DNA of 64,000 bases. Origin: Sapria himalayana. Taxonomy: Eukaryota > Streptophyta > Magnoliopsida > Malpighiales > Rafflesiaceae. Position numbers and translations under genes: made by a program. The stretch is taken from positions 403,587 through 467,586 of the forward strand of contig JAREIK010003366.1 in assembly GCA_029783825.1 (NCBI GenBank), in the 5' to 3' direction. The notes beneath the pieces were generated by a model. It was not told where the DNA came from. It made no database searches and worked only from the letters and a program-made list of their open reading frames with translations. Positions 1-11,044 of this stretch are shown here, one piece after another; position 1 is the stretch's first letter; every line of letters begins with the position of its first letter.

Positions 1-773
1 TCTACAAATAGATAGACAAATAGGTAGATAGATAGATTGATTGATTGATTGATTGATAAATAGATAAATAAACATACAAATATTTATGCATGCAAATTGT
101 CAGGTAGATAGATAGTTTGGCAGATTGACATAGAAAGACTAATAGATATCTAGACAGATAGATATATAAACAAGCAGACAACTAGACACATAGATAGACA
201 AAAAAATAGACCATTTGACAAATAGATAGATAGATAGTTAGACAGACATACCGACAAATAGATAGATAAATATATTGACAATAGATTTATAGATACATTG
301 ATAGACAAATAGGTAGATTAATTAATAAATAGATTGATATAATGAAAGATAGATATGTAGATAGTTAAATAAATAGATAAATAGATAGATAAATAGATAG
401 ATAAAAAAATAGACATATATATAGACAGATATATAGATAGATAGATAAATTAATAGATATTTAGATATTTAGATTGATTGAGAGATAGATAGATAGACAA
501 ATAGATATATAGGATAAATGCATAGATAGATTGATAGATATATTGATTCATAAATAGATAGATATATATATAGATAGATAGATAAATAGATAGATAGACA
601 GATTTATTGATTGATTGTTAGATAAATAGAAGAGATAGATAGATAGAAAAATAAATAAATAGATAAATAGTCAAATAGATAGATATATAGATATATAAAT
701 ATATAGATATCCATATAGACAGACAGACAGATAGATACATAGATAAATAAATATATAGATAGATAGACACATA
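1..773 (+). repeat. GATA tetranucleotide satellite, block 1
   Basis: The block consists of GATA units mixed with GACA, AATA, GATT and TATA variants, with GATA on the + strand. It runs from the window edge to the CACTA terminus at 774. Landmark words such as GGTAGATAGATAGTTTGGCAG near 100-123 resemble words in the right-hand blocks near 59.3 and 63.6 kb, so it belongs to the same satellite. There is no gene in it. Confidence 0.95.
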
Positions 774-1089
774 CACTATAAAAAATTATTTGTTTAGCAT
801 TGAAAATTTGCTAGGCAAATAATCCCTATCTAATTTCAAAGGAATTAGCTAGGGAATAGCAAGATATGTTTAATTTTATATCGAATGAATAATTTGTGAC
901 AATTTTTGATGGAATAGTGGTAAAATTTTCTGATGGAAAAATATCTCTAGCATTTTTGCACAAATATTGGCGGCAAATTTTTCAACGAAATTATTGATGG
1001 ATTTTTCCTAGATAATTAGCTCCAGAAAAAATACCTCACTAAATAATTATCTTGAAAATTATATTTAGAATTTAATATTAATAGCCATG

Positions 1090-1400
1090 ATTTTGAATTT
1101 TAAAAATCAAAGGCCAGCGTTGTGAATTCTGGCTATAGATTTTTAAAAATTTTCATATGCTTGTATTGGGAATGATGCCTATTTTATTAAACTAATGGTC
1201 ATCATTCACAATGCCGGCATTTGAATTTCAAAAATTATTAAATGCCAACTTTAGTAATGACTACTATTTAATTAAACCAATGATCGTCATTCTCAATGCC
1301 AGCTATTGAATTTAAAAATTTTCAAATGCTGCCATTGGGAATGATGACTATTTAATTAAACTAATATCTATCATTCAGAACACTGGCTTTTGAATGAGTT
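1090..1400. repeat. MULE terminal inverted repeat, left
   Basis: The block is built of diverged subrepeats alternating words such as TTTAATTAAACCAATG with CATTCACAATGCC and AAATGCTGCCATTGGGAATG. The same order appears in the reverse complement of 6390-6640. The array of short subrepeats fits the long, internally repetitive TIRs of many plant MULEs. Confidence 0.75.
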
Positions 1401-2257
1401 TATCCCTGTCTGATCTTCTTCTCCCTTCCTCCATTTTTATTTTCTTCATTTTCACCTAACCCCCCAAATTTTTCAGCCATTTATTCCACCATTGGCCTCC
1501 TCCTCTTTACCAAACCCTGCAGCTGCAAACAATTCAGCATTTGCATATTATATAGAAAACTTCATCAGTCCTCTAATTATCCACATCTCAAGTCCAAAAA
1601 ATTAAATTATAGGATACATAGATTCTATTGTATCCAACTGGAAAAATTGCAAAATAAATTAAAACCATATCTCAAGCTAACACACACACACACATGAGTT
1701 CTAATTATCCAACAAATACATAAGCATGCTAAACATCAAATAATATCTATGATCCAGAACTGACAATCTTCTCCTAGGTCCCACAAAAAGAGTTGGAGGT
1801 GCCTCCAGCCTTTTTTTGTGCATAGTCAACGAGTGCTCTCGCAATCTAATCATATCTATGAACAATCTCTCAAAGATATTGGTTGTGGGAGGCATCATAC
1901 CGAGTGCCTCAAAATTGATTTCACCTTGGCAACAAAATATGTACCCTCCTTTCTATTTCAATCAAAACACACAAAATATCACACGCAACAAAAAATAGAT
2001 GAGAATATTTATTTAAAAGACATGAAGAAGATAAATTTAAATTGCACACAACTTTAGCAGGAATTGTGTCCAAGATGATCTGAGAATATCTTGGATAATC
2101 AGAAGGAACAAGCACTTTTAGAGGAATTGTGTCAATATGGGGGTAGGGAAAGTGATGCGTCAATTTGAGTGGGTATGTAAGGTGATATGTAGGTGTGTTG
2201 GGGTATAATCATCTTGGATGAGGGGTAAAAAGTAGGCATTTTCGGCTCGAAGTGTAC
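1401..2257. other. Non-coding part of the MULE, 3' of the PMD pseudogene
   Basis: The stretch contains a CT-rich segment (about 1395-1500), a (CA)7 run near 1681-1694 and otherwise plain AT-rich sequence. Its short ORFs (1701-2163) overlap on both strands and show no family signature. It probably holds the 3' flank of the PMD gene. Confidence 0.5.
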
Positions 2258-4400
2258 CTAAACCATCTCACTATCTGAACCATGACCTAACCCACCATCT
2301 CGAGCATGACCTTTGTGATCAATTCCCGCTTTCCCTCTCTCTCTATCTCGAATGGGATGCATACGTGATGGTGTTGATGACACCGGAGGTCTAAATAATG
2401 GTTCATGTGATGTCGAAGCTTCCTTAGTGTACCCAGCTATATGATGGTCTTCACCAATCTGGTGTAACACCGATCGGGCAATATGATGTAGGTCACATAA
2501 AGCACCAAGGGTATCAACACGAGAGCGAATGGCTATATCAACCATAGCGGCAATCTGAGTAAACCAAAAAAAAATTATAATTTCATAATCAAATTATTAA
2601 AAATTAGTTAAAATATTTTAGAAACACATGACTCTAACTTACAAAAAGATCCATACTACCGGCTGTAGTATGGAACTTCATATCATCCCTATGAAGTAAT
2701 GGTGTCATAAAACATCGTGTAATATGATGATACCACTACATGTATAGATAATGAAAGTCCATTAAATCTACCATAGGGGGTGAGGTGATAATCCTAGCCA
2801 CTCGTGTCTCTTATAAATTTATGTATGTTGCATGATACATCACCAAATCGCACTGGTATCATCCACGTGCATCCATTGCATGTAACTATTGCTTGTACGA
2901 GCAAGCTGGTGGTATCTCTTGAAACATCCCAAACTGGTGCAGGACTTTATCTGGATGATGTCACTCAGAATCGTGAAACAAATAAGCTGTGACATCATCT
3001 ACTAGATCTCCTGAATAGCTAAGCAGATATATGAGAGCTAATCAAATAACTCTCCAATGTATAGTTGCCATGACACCTACATGTGAACTCATAATATCAA
3101 TAAAATTTACAATAATATGAATATAATTAATATAGAACCATATAATTTTACATAAACATTATTTGATCATGAGTCTATGCATCTAGCTGATCTCGGTTTA
3201 GGAGGAGTACACCCGATGGGCTATGCACCCATGTCAAAGGTACTCTTCATCTGAACCCTAGTGAAAAAGCTAGCTTTACCACTAGCTTTTCCATAGATTG
3301 AGTTGGTAATCCATTGCGAATAGCCTCAGGTAGGTCACCATCCCCGAAATCGACATCAGCATTGTGTAAGGCATGAGTGGGTGGTGGTGCTATATCTGTA
3401 TGTGGTTGCCCAAAATTGGGTCGCCCGATGTGAACTCTCTCCCAAGACCATAGCTAAATACAATATAATGAGAAATTGGGTCATAATATTGTAATTTTTA
3501 TATTTCGTAAGAAAGATATGATAAATCATCCATACATAACAACACACATTCTCATTTATTACATACTAGTATGAGTGTAATACAACTGCTAATAACATGG
3601 CTATGATTTAAGCTAGCTCGGCATAACTCATGGATTGTATGTGCTAGTACTACACCACCCCAACTATATATCGCAGTATCCATTAAATCTCAAAGTAGTG
3701 AGATAAAAACATGAGAACATGCACACCCTTCTTGTCCATAAACAAGAAGGATCCAATAAGCACTAAGATGAACCCACATGCACAATGCTCTAATGTGACC
3801 TCATCTTCAATAGGTGGTGGGGTGTATAACTATATATATAACCACCACAAAAAGATTGTGGCTCCTCTGATAGCATCGGTGAATGGGATGACACTGAGCA
3901 ACTCCACGCACAACACCACCACATCAAACACATTTGTGCCAGTGACTGCTGGGTCATGGATATGAAGGCCAAGGAGGATGGTGACATCCTATAAGATAAT
4001 TATCATCTCCCCTACTAGAACATTAAACATGTGTGTCTCGGGCCACCATCTCTCGATGAGTGAGGTGATAAGTGGCCAATCGATCACAATGTGGCCCAAA
4101 CGATATATACCATAAAATCCAGCCCTAATCATGTATGACTGAATCCAAATTTCCATCCTCCACATAGTCATGAGGGCTCTCATCTGTTGTCGAGGGCAGA
4201 GGATCTCCTGAAGCTATAAGCAATGAAACAACCAAATTTAAAAGTGATTATGTATAAATTACATGTTAAAACTACTAATAGTAATTGCTAATTAATAAAT
4301 TATGTACCTGCTCTGTATTTACTAAGTGTGATCAATGTCTATCTTTCAATACCAAGATAGATGTATCTGATAGATCCACATCATGAAACCCCCTAGCCAT
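2258..4400 (-). pseudogene. Plant mobile domain (PMD, MAIN/MAIL1-like) pseudogene
   Basis: PMD proteins (PF10536) occur as host genes and as passengers of plant transposons, including MULEs. Reading leftward, the gene starts at an ATG at 4400 (MARGFHDVDLSDTSILVL). It then shows RAGFYGIYRLGHIVIDW and ERWWPETHMF (4050-4130), which are the diagnostic PMD core. Next come DVTILLGLHIHDPAVTG (3930-3980), a family-like FILVLIGSFLFMDKKGVHVL segment near 3710-3760, and WERVHIGRPNFGQPHTDI near 3400-3450. A Pro/Arg-rich tail ends at 2258. The blocks are separated by gaps that look like introns. Several in-frame stops, for example in the IVGVV segment near 3640, show it is dead. It lies directly downstream of, and on the same strand as, the MULE transposase, so it is probably a passenger of that element. 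Confidence 0.8.
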
Positions 4401-4639
4401 ATCTATAAGATATAAGAAATCCAGAATAATTATCAAACATGGTTGTCAATATTAATCACAATGATAATTTATAATACACACATAGAATAAGAATGTTTCA
4501 TTCAATTGAATAAGTCTGATACAATACAACAACAAAATATTTAGGGCCTCATTTACAATAAATTAATGTTAGTACATAAGTCCTATACCGAATAACAACA
4601 AAAAAGTGAGGCCTCATTTACCAATAAACAACTAAACTT

Positions 4640-6300
4640 GATTTCTATTCTTACAAGACCGCTGATTGTGACCCTTTTGTTTGCACAACCAACATTTTAT
4701 CTTAGTTTTCTCCTCCCTAATGTTCATTTCATTATGCAAACGGATTGATTTAGGATAGCCTTTGACTTTGTCATTTCATTGACTTAGGAGCTATAATCAT
4801 TGGACCATCATAAAAAAGATATTCATCTTCTTTGAATATGGGATAAAATAAGATTGCCCAAGTGGCATAGTAGGACTACGTAGTGTAGTAGTCTTGAACA
4901 AATAACTAAATATCAACACATTGATGCTAATATGTTGTTATGATTTGGCTACATGGAAATCCATATATCAGTGTCATACCACATGTGCATTTTTTATAAT
5001 TTATGTTGAGGTCTCTTGGACCTTACATGAAAATATGCCCTATATGTAATCGTAAAGAACAATTTCTTTTGATTCAGCCTTACCTACATGACCTTGAATC
5101 TGAGTATCAACATATGGTGTGAACTACTCATCTGATGCCAATCTATCAGCACCGAGTTCCCTTCTTGCAACAAAGTAACTATTAAGGAAAGAAAATATTA
5201 ACTGAGCTAATATAGTGATTGGTAAGCTATGAGTCCCTTTATGTTCACTATTAAATACCTTTGACATATTGGTTGTCACTATTCCATTTTTTTGACCTCC
5301 ATCATGTGAAAGTACCCATAACGGAAAAGGGATCACCTCTAACCATTGTCGTGCTTCAGAATTAATTCTCCCAATTGTAGCCATATGCCAATTCATCTTC
5401 TGTGTTGTTGTCGCAACATCTACTTTGTAGACCAAATTCTTTAAGAGTTTATCTTTGAAGTTTGTCATAAAATTGCTTGCAAGATGATGCATATAGATCT
5501 TGTGATAGGTATATGGTGCATCACAATGAAGATGAGGATCACTCATAACTACTATAATACCTGGATGTCTGACAGATATTACGCAAATCCCTATCCGTTA
5601 AGTTACTCTATTTCTGATACATGCCATGAAAATTCCCCAACTATCAATATTCTCGCCTTCTATAATAGAAAATTTCAATGGGAATAACTAATTATTTCTA
5701 TCACATCTCATAGCAATCAATAATGTCCATTTATACTTCTCATACAAATATGTACCATTAATACTTAGTATAGGATGATAATTTGTGAACCCTTCAATAG
5801 ATGGCTTGAATGACCAGAACACGCACTGATATGTCTCAATGTTTGACACACTATGAGAGATGGTTTTCCAAATAATAACACATCTAGGATTATCTTATTA
5901 TATGGCCAAGAACAAATGTGGGAGATCTATATACGATTAAATAAAATCACCAAATAAGTGTCTAAATGCCTTATGCTTCCCATCCAAAGATTTTTAATAT
6001 GAAATTTTATATCCTCATTTCTCCATCATGATTGCTTGAATAGTAGCAGGGGACAATATAAATTGTGTCATAATTATAGATTCTATATGAGTAGCGACCA
6101 ACTTTGACTCTAGTTGATGATGGTATTGGTTTAAACATGGATTTACACAAGTATGCGGCCCTTTATATTTGTTTATCACAAATAAGTTAATATCTTTTAC
6201 AACCATGACATGCAACTTTTATTGATATTGATATACTTCGGCCTTCTTCCATCTCAAAACTAGTAATTCTTTTGAGGAGGTAACTACAACAAACTCATGG
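4640..6300 (-). pseudogene. MULE (MuDR-family) transposase pseudogene
   Basis: This is the Mutator-type transposase that would cut and paste the element. Reading leftward, it shows the end of the N-terminal DNA-binding domain (NKYKGPHTC, near 6150). The DDE core follows, starting at FTNYHPILSINGTYLYEKYK (about 5750-5800) and continuing through EGENIDSWGIFMACIRNRVT. HLASNFMTNFKDK (near 5460) and LSHDGGQKNGIVTTNMSKVF (near 5280) come next. A frayed SWIM-like region sits at about 4920-5010, and a CCHC knuckle CWLCKQKGHNQRSC at about 4650-4690. The longest open piece is 5124-5546. The first catalytic Asp of the usual SIDGTH motif is Asn here, and the second (usual ISDRH) is Val (ISVRH). Several TGA and TAG codons add to this. 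The gene is dead, but the family call is secure. Confidence 0.9.
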
Positions 6301-6389
6301 TGTACTCAGATTAAGTAAATCTTTACAACCTTTTACGATTCGGATTTAGAATTAAAAACTTACCCAACTAAAAATTTACTACTCACATA

Positions 6390-6770
6390 TGAAAAATTTT
6401 AAAATTCAATAGCCAACATTGAGAATGATGACCATTAGTTTAATTAAATAGTCGTCATTCCTAACGGCAGCATTTAAACATTATTAAAATTCAAATGCTA
6501 GCATTGTGAACGACGTCCATTGGTTTAATTAAATAGTCTTCGTTCCCAATGGCGGCATTTGAAAATTTTTAAAATTCATTAGCTGACATTCACAATGTTG
6601 GCCTCTGATTTTTAAAATTTAACAGTGTGGCAATGGCCGTTATTGTGAATGACGGCCATTTCCACGATGTTTCCAGACACACTATGTTGGTAATATTTTT
6701 CAAACTAGCATTATATTTTATATTTTTTATTTAAAATGCATTATTTCCATACAAAACTCCATAAATGAGG
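6390..6770. repeat. MULE terminal inverted repeat, right
   Basis: In reverse complement this block matches the left block word for word in many places, including AAATGCCGCCATTGGGAACG, TTTAATTAAACCAATGG and AAAAATCAGAGGCCAACATT. Its outer portion (6713-6765) matches the outer TIR of the small MULE-like element at 32-34 kb. It lies 5' of the transposase gene and would have carried its promoter. Confidence 0.75.
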
Positions 6771-9700
6771 TCATAGATATTTAAAAATTAGAAATAAGTT
6801 TATGAACCTTTATGTACAAGACCATAAACTATGAAAAAACAATTTAACTCCTCAACTTCCATTAAAGTTGGCATACATACATCATAAATACCAAACTTAC
6901 TTGAGAAAAAAATTGATATTAGATTTATATAAAATTTTAATGAATGCTAGCTGATCACAAATAATGCATAGGATGAAATGTCAATATTATCTTAAATCTT
7001 ATTGTTTGAATTATCAGTTAACACAATATGTTTTATTTATTTTTGAACAATTTAATTAAAAGCAAATAATATATTTTCTAGTCTATGATTCAAACGAGTT
7101 TACAAGTGATGGAAGTTTTGACTATTTATTGTGCTTGTGTTAGAAATGCTATTTTGGGTTAAGCCAAAATATTTATTTGTTTAATTAGCAATTAAGGCAA
7201 AACTAATATCTTAGAGAGTTTGGTTGCTCACATTGATTTAGTAAGGCCAAAAATACTCAACCTAGATCTTTGTTGCTTAGTTTGAAGGTGAATACCAACT
7301 TAGGTTGTGCTACTTGAATTGTCAAGTTGACTTTGTGTAATGTTAAAATATAATAAATTTTTATTTTATCAAGAGATAAAATTTAAAAATTATATTTTAA
7401 AAATTATAAAAATTATTAATCATTTGTTTAAAATTTATATCCAACTCAAATTAGAATACTCATATAATCAAGAATATTCTTTCACACATTCAAATAAATA
7501 TATGTGTAACTGAGAGAATAGTAATGTGCAATATGATGCTATACTAAAGCTTGTTTCTCATGTTATACAAATAATTTAATTTCCTATTTGAAAACATTAC
7601 AAAAAATACAGTAGATTCTAAATTATTTTTAAGTTTCAAAATATAATAAATTATATTTAACAGTCAAATTATAAGAAATTAAAATTTACACCTAATTAAC
7701 AGTCCAAATTATAAGATATTAAAAGTTTTTTCCAATTAACAGTCCAAATTAAAATAAATTACAAGTCCATGCTAACAAATTAATAAGAATTAAAACACAT
7801 GAGTGTTTTGTTTGTGTTTATTGCATAATAGTGATAAAATCAAATTCATTTAATTTGATATTGTTCATGTTTTTTTACAACCTCCTTAATTTTTATAAAA
7901 TTAAGGAAAAAATTAAATTTTTCCATGTAAAAAATAACCATCCTAAATTAAATATAAAATATGAATTACTCATGGTGATGCTGATTAGTAAACTCTTTTT
8001 TTTGCTAATTTAATATTGTTTGAAAATATTTTGATATTGTTGTTAGATGTTATTAGATGTAGGGAAAATTATGTTATGGTACATTAAAATAATATTTTTA
8101 AAAAAAATTACCAAAATAAGTAAATATTCATATTAAAAAATCTATCAAAATAAAAGATTTCTACTTTCTGGTATACTCAAAAAATACTTTTATTCTTCAT
8201 GTATATTTCATGATTCGAAAAGAATAAATAAATAAAAACAAAAAATATATTTTCAAAAACACTATAGCATGAGAGGTATATTGTTTTGGAAAATAGTATG
8301 CTCGATTTGTAACAATATAATATTTATATAAATATTAAAAACACATAACATTATATATTGATTTTTCTATATTTATATAATCTTATGACATTATATATAA
8401 ATGTTTATGCTTTAATATATATAAACATATAGCATTATATATAAACATTGATATGTTTATATAAACATATAAAGTTATATATAAATATTTATACATATGT
8501 ATTGATGTTTATAAATATTTATACAACATTTACATAATACTATCCATTTATATAATTGGTTATATAACATTTATATAACATATAAAATGTTTATACATAT
8601 TTATAAACATTTATATAACATATAAATTTTTATATAGATATATAATATTTATAATGTTTATATAAATGTGATATATAAACTATATAATATTTATAAAAGT
8701 GTTACATATGTATGTGTGTGTGTGTGTGTGTGTGTGTAATATTTCTAAAAATATTATAAACACAACATTATATCTATTCACTTAAAGATTTATATAATCA
8801 TATGTCATTATATATTCAAGTTTATACATTAATATAAATGTGCAACTGAGAGAATAGTGATGTGCAATATGATGCTTTTATGCATACACAAGAGATTATC
8901 TCTATGATGTATATATGATATGAAAAAATGATATATCATAGAGGAATATTAGTAGTTTTATCTATGAATGAAGCCGATAGTATTATTGGGTATTGAGGGA
9001 GATAATTTAATTATCATTGTCATTTAGGAGTCATTATAGAGCTCCTCTATCATGATGTTTACTTTAAAGAAGTAAACTAATTTTTTTTAAAATTTTGTTG
9101 TTGATACTTCTCATTTGTTATGTACTATAGTTTTCATAACTCATTTTTTTACTTTGATGTATGATTATTAATTCAGAAGTTAATAATCATAGGATAGAAA
9201 ATTATTATTTGCTTAATATTTTGTTCTCTTTTTTAAAAAATTTTGAAATAGCTACTAAAAAAGGATCTAAAATAATTTGTTACTAAAAATATACAAGTTG
9301 AAATTGGTTGCTTTTTTATTTTTTTTTATTTTTGGATTTATGTGTAGTCTTATTTTTTTGAGTTATATTTTTAAGCAATAAAATTTAAATTTTATTTTTT
9401 TGGATAATGTTAATATTATATATTTTTATTTTTATGGTCAGATATATTATTAGTTATTTGAATATTATTGATAAGTTACTTATTCATTATTTACTTGGTT
9501 ATTTATTTTTTGTTTAATTGAGATGTTATAAATTTTGTATGATTCTATATTTATACAATTTATCAATGGTTATATGAAATAATATATTTTTTAATAAATG
9601 AAAATAATATTAAAATTTAATTACCAATTAATAGTGTTCATGGTTATTAGTATTATTATTTATTTTCTCCATTGTTATAACCATAAATTAATTTTTTTTA

Positions 9701-9900
9701 TTTTTGAAATTTATTTAATTAATTTATAAATATTATTATAAAAAATAAACATAAAAATTTCATATACTATTAACCATAAATTTATTTATTTATGAAATAA
9801 TATACTTAATGGTTAAATATAATATAATTTTCTTTTCTAATATTTTTTATCTCTGACCCATCTCTCCCCCATCTGGACATCTCTACGTAATTAGGTCAGT
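6771..9900. other. AT-rich non-coding filler inside the outer CACTA
   Basis: This is very AT-rich sequence without a supportable gene. Its one ORF of note (7831-8013, Phe/Lys/Asn-rich) is expected from base composition. At 8290-8720 it contains a swarm of near-palindromic words such as TATAAACATTTATATAAC. A (TG)n tract at 8711-8737 closes that swarm. A phrase near 7501-7550 (AACTGAGAGAATAGTAATGTGC) recurs at about 8844-8868, suggesting a small internal duplication. Confidence 0.6.
8711..8737 (+). repeat. (TG)n microsatellite
   Basis: An alternating TG tract of about 13 units follows the ATATAAAC palindromic swarm. Confidence 0.9.
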
Positions 9901-9947
9901 TCGCTTCTTGAAAAACCTTCGACTATTAGAACACACTACCATTCCAA

Positions 9948-10045
9948 CATTATTTCCAAGCCGTATCAAGCAAGGAAGATCTCTCAAAACATATAGTCAT
10001 CACAGCATTATTTCAAAGAACCATATCAAACAAAGAACATCTCTC
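9948..10045 (+). repeat. Two-copy tandem repeat of about 60 bp
   Basis: The segment from 9948 (CATTATTTCCAAGCCGTATC and on to GATCTCTC) is repeated with a few changes from 10007 (CATTATTTCAAAGAACCATATC and on to CATCTCTC). It lies just before the possible LTR. The ORF at 9908-10207 spans this repeat and has no recognisable domain. Confidence 0.6.
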
Positions 10046-10545
10046 TTGTTGGGTAATTGCGCTTCCACGGTAGTGAGATTAAAAAATAAAAACAACATAA
10101 AACACAAAATAAGCAATATAATCTCAATTCAGCAAGCATCCTCGATAGAATCAAAAACGAGAAAATCAACTCCGAAAATAACGTGGTTCGCTAGTCGGTC
10201 AATATGACTAGCTACATCCACCAGAAAACGCTTATGCGTTACAGATTAAAACCAAAACAGAAACATCTTACAGTATGCATCACATAGAGCAGTCACGAAA
10301 ATTCGTGCAAAGTGAAGAGAGAGATGATGAACAGTTCCACGGGTCAAAAATAGCCACCCGAAAAATAAAATTACAAATCATTTTATATTAAAAAAACATA
10401 TCGGTTCATTTAACCGCAGTGGGTCGGATCATGGAATGGGTCAGACTATACTCCAAAAATTTCGGCCCGCTTACCGGACAGCGGGACCTCCATTATTGTG
10501 CTACAGCTGTATCCCAGGCCTTTTAATATTTCCTTTCCTACACTT
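10046..10545. mobile_element. Possible solo LTR of a Copia-type retrotransposon
   Basis: The segment begins TGTTGGGTAATTGCGC, a common Copia LTR start. It contains AACGTGGTTCG followed by CTACATCCACC, a pairing seen in plant Copia LTRs. It is also clearly richer in GC than the DNA on either side, and ends near 10545 in a CA dinucleotide (TTTCCTACA). I could not find a convincing 5-bp target duplication or any internal retrotransposon domain, so this call is tentative. Confidence 0.35.
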
Positions 10546-10806
10546 ACATGAAAATATTAAAACAGAAAAATATTTTGTTATAAAGACAGATTATTAAATA
10601 AAAACAAATTACATATACATCATATCTCTCTCTCTGCGTATTTTTTGTGTTTATCATCATTATATTTTAATGAGATTAAAAATGAGTTTTGCAAAATTAA
10701 AATCAGTAGTGAGCTAAATGGTGCTTTTTTGTTGAGTTCTTGTGTATTAATGATAAATTGGTTGTATGAACTTTTTTTCTTTTAATGATTATTTTTTTTA
10801 AGTTTT

Positions 10807-11044
10807 ATGGATTTCAAATCAACCAAAAAGTATGATAGCTCTAAAATTCGAAGAATAGTAAAAGAATACGAAGAAAATAATAACAAGAGTAAAAAAAGAG
10901 CAAGGTACTGTGATTTTTTAAATTAAAATGATAACTTATATTTTAATTTTTGGTTTTTTATATTTTAAAAATTTGTCTTGTAGAGAGGACGAATATGAAG
11001 AACTTGTGGAGATTTATCTCCTAGATAGGTTTCTATGGGTATAG
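10807..11044 (+). CDS. Putative small two-exon ORF, unrecognised
   Basis: I do not recognise this product. Exon 1 (10807-10904) opens with ATG and encodes a Lys/Arg/Glu-rich peptide beginning MDFKSTKKYDSSKIRRIVKE. It ends at a GT (AAG|GTACTG). A T-rich intron ends TTGTCTTGTAG at 10983, and exon 2 continues in frame as EDEYEELVEIYLLDRFLWV with a stop at 11042-11044. The total is about 52 residues. Good splice signals and preserved frame across them are the only support. A charged composition and the transposon context make chance or a captured exon fragment quite possible. Confidence 0.2.

Larger units (their letters stand above)
1090..6770 (-). mobile_element. Mutator-like element (MULE) carrying transposase and PMD pseudogenes
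   Basis: Two long, related inverted blocks (about 1090-1400 and 6390-6700) flank a minus-strand MULE transposase and a plant mobile domain gene. Outward of the right block, the sequence at 6713-6765 recurs at about 33970-34022 beside a second MULE-like element, so it probably belongs to the terminal inverted repeat. The matching outer part is not visible on the left, which may be truncated. I could not fix the exact ends or a 9-bp target duplication. Confidence 0.75.

Noticed and set aside
9908..10207. 99-codon plus-strand ORF.
   Set aside because: It spans a two-copy tandem repeat and the edge of a probable LTR, and no domain is recognisable.
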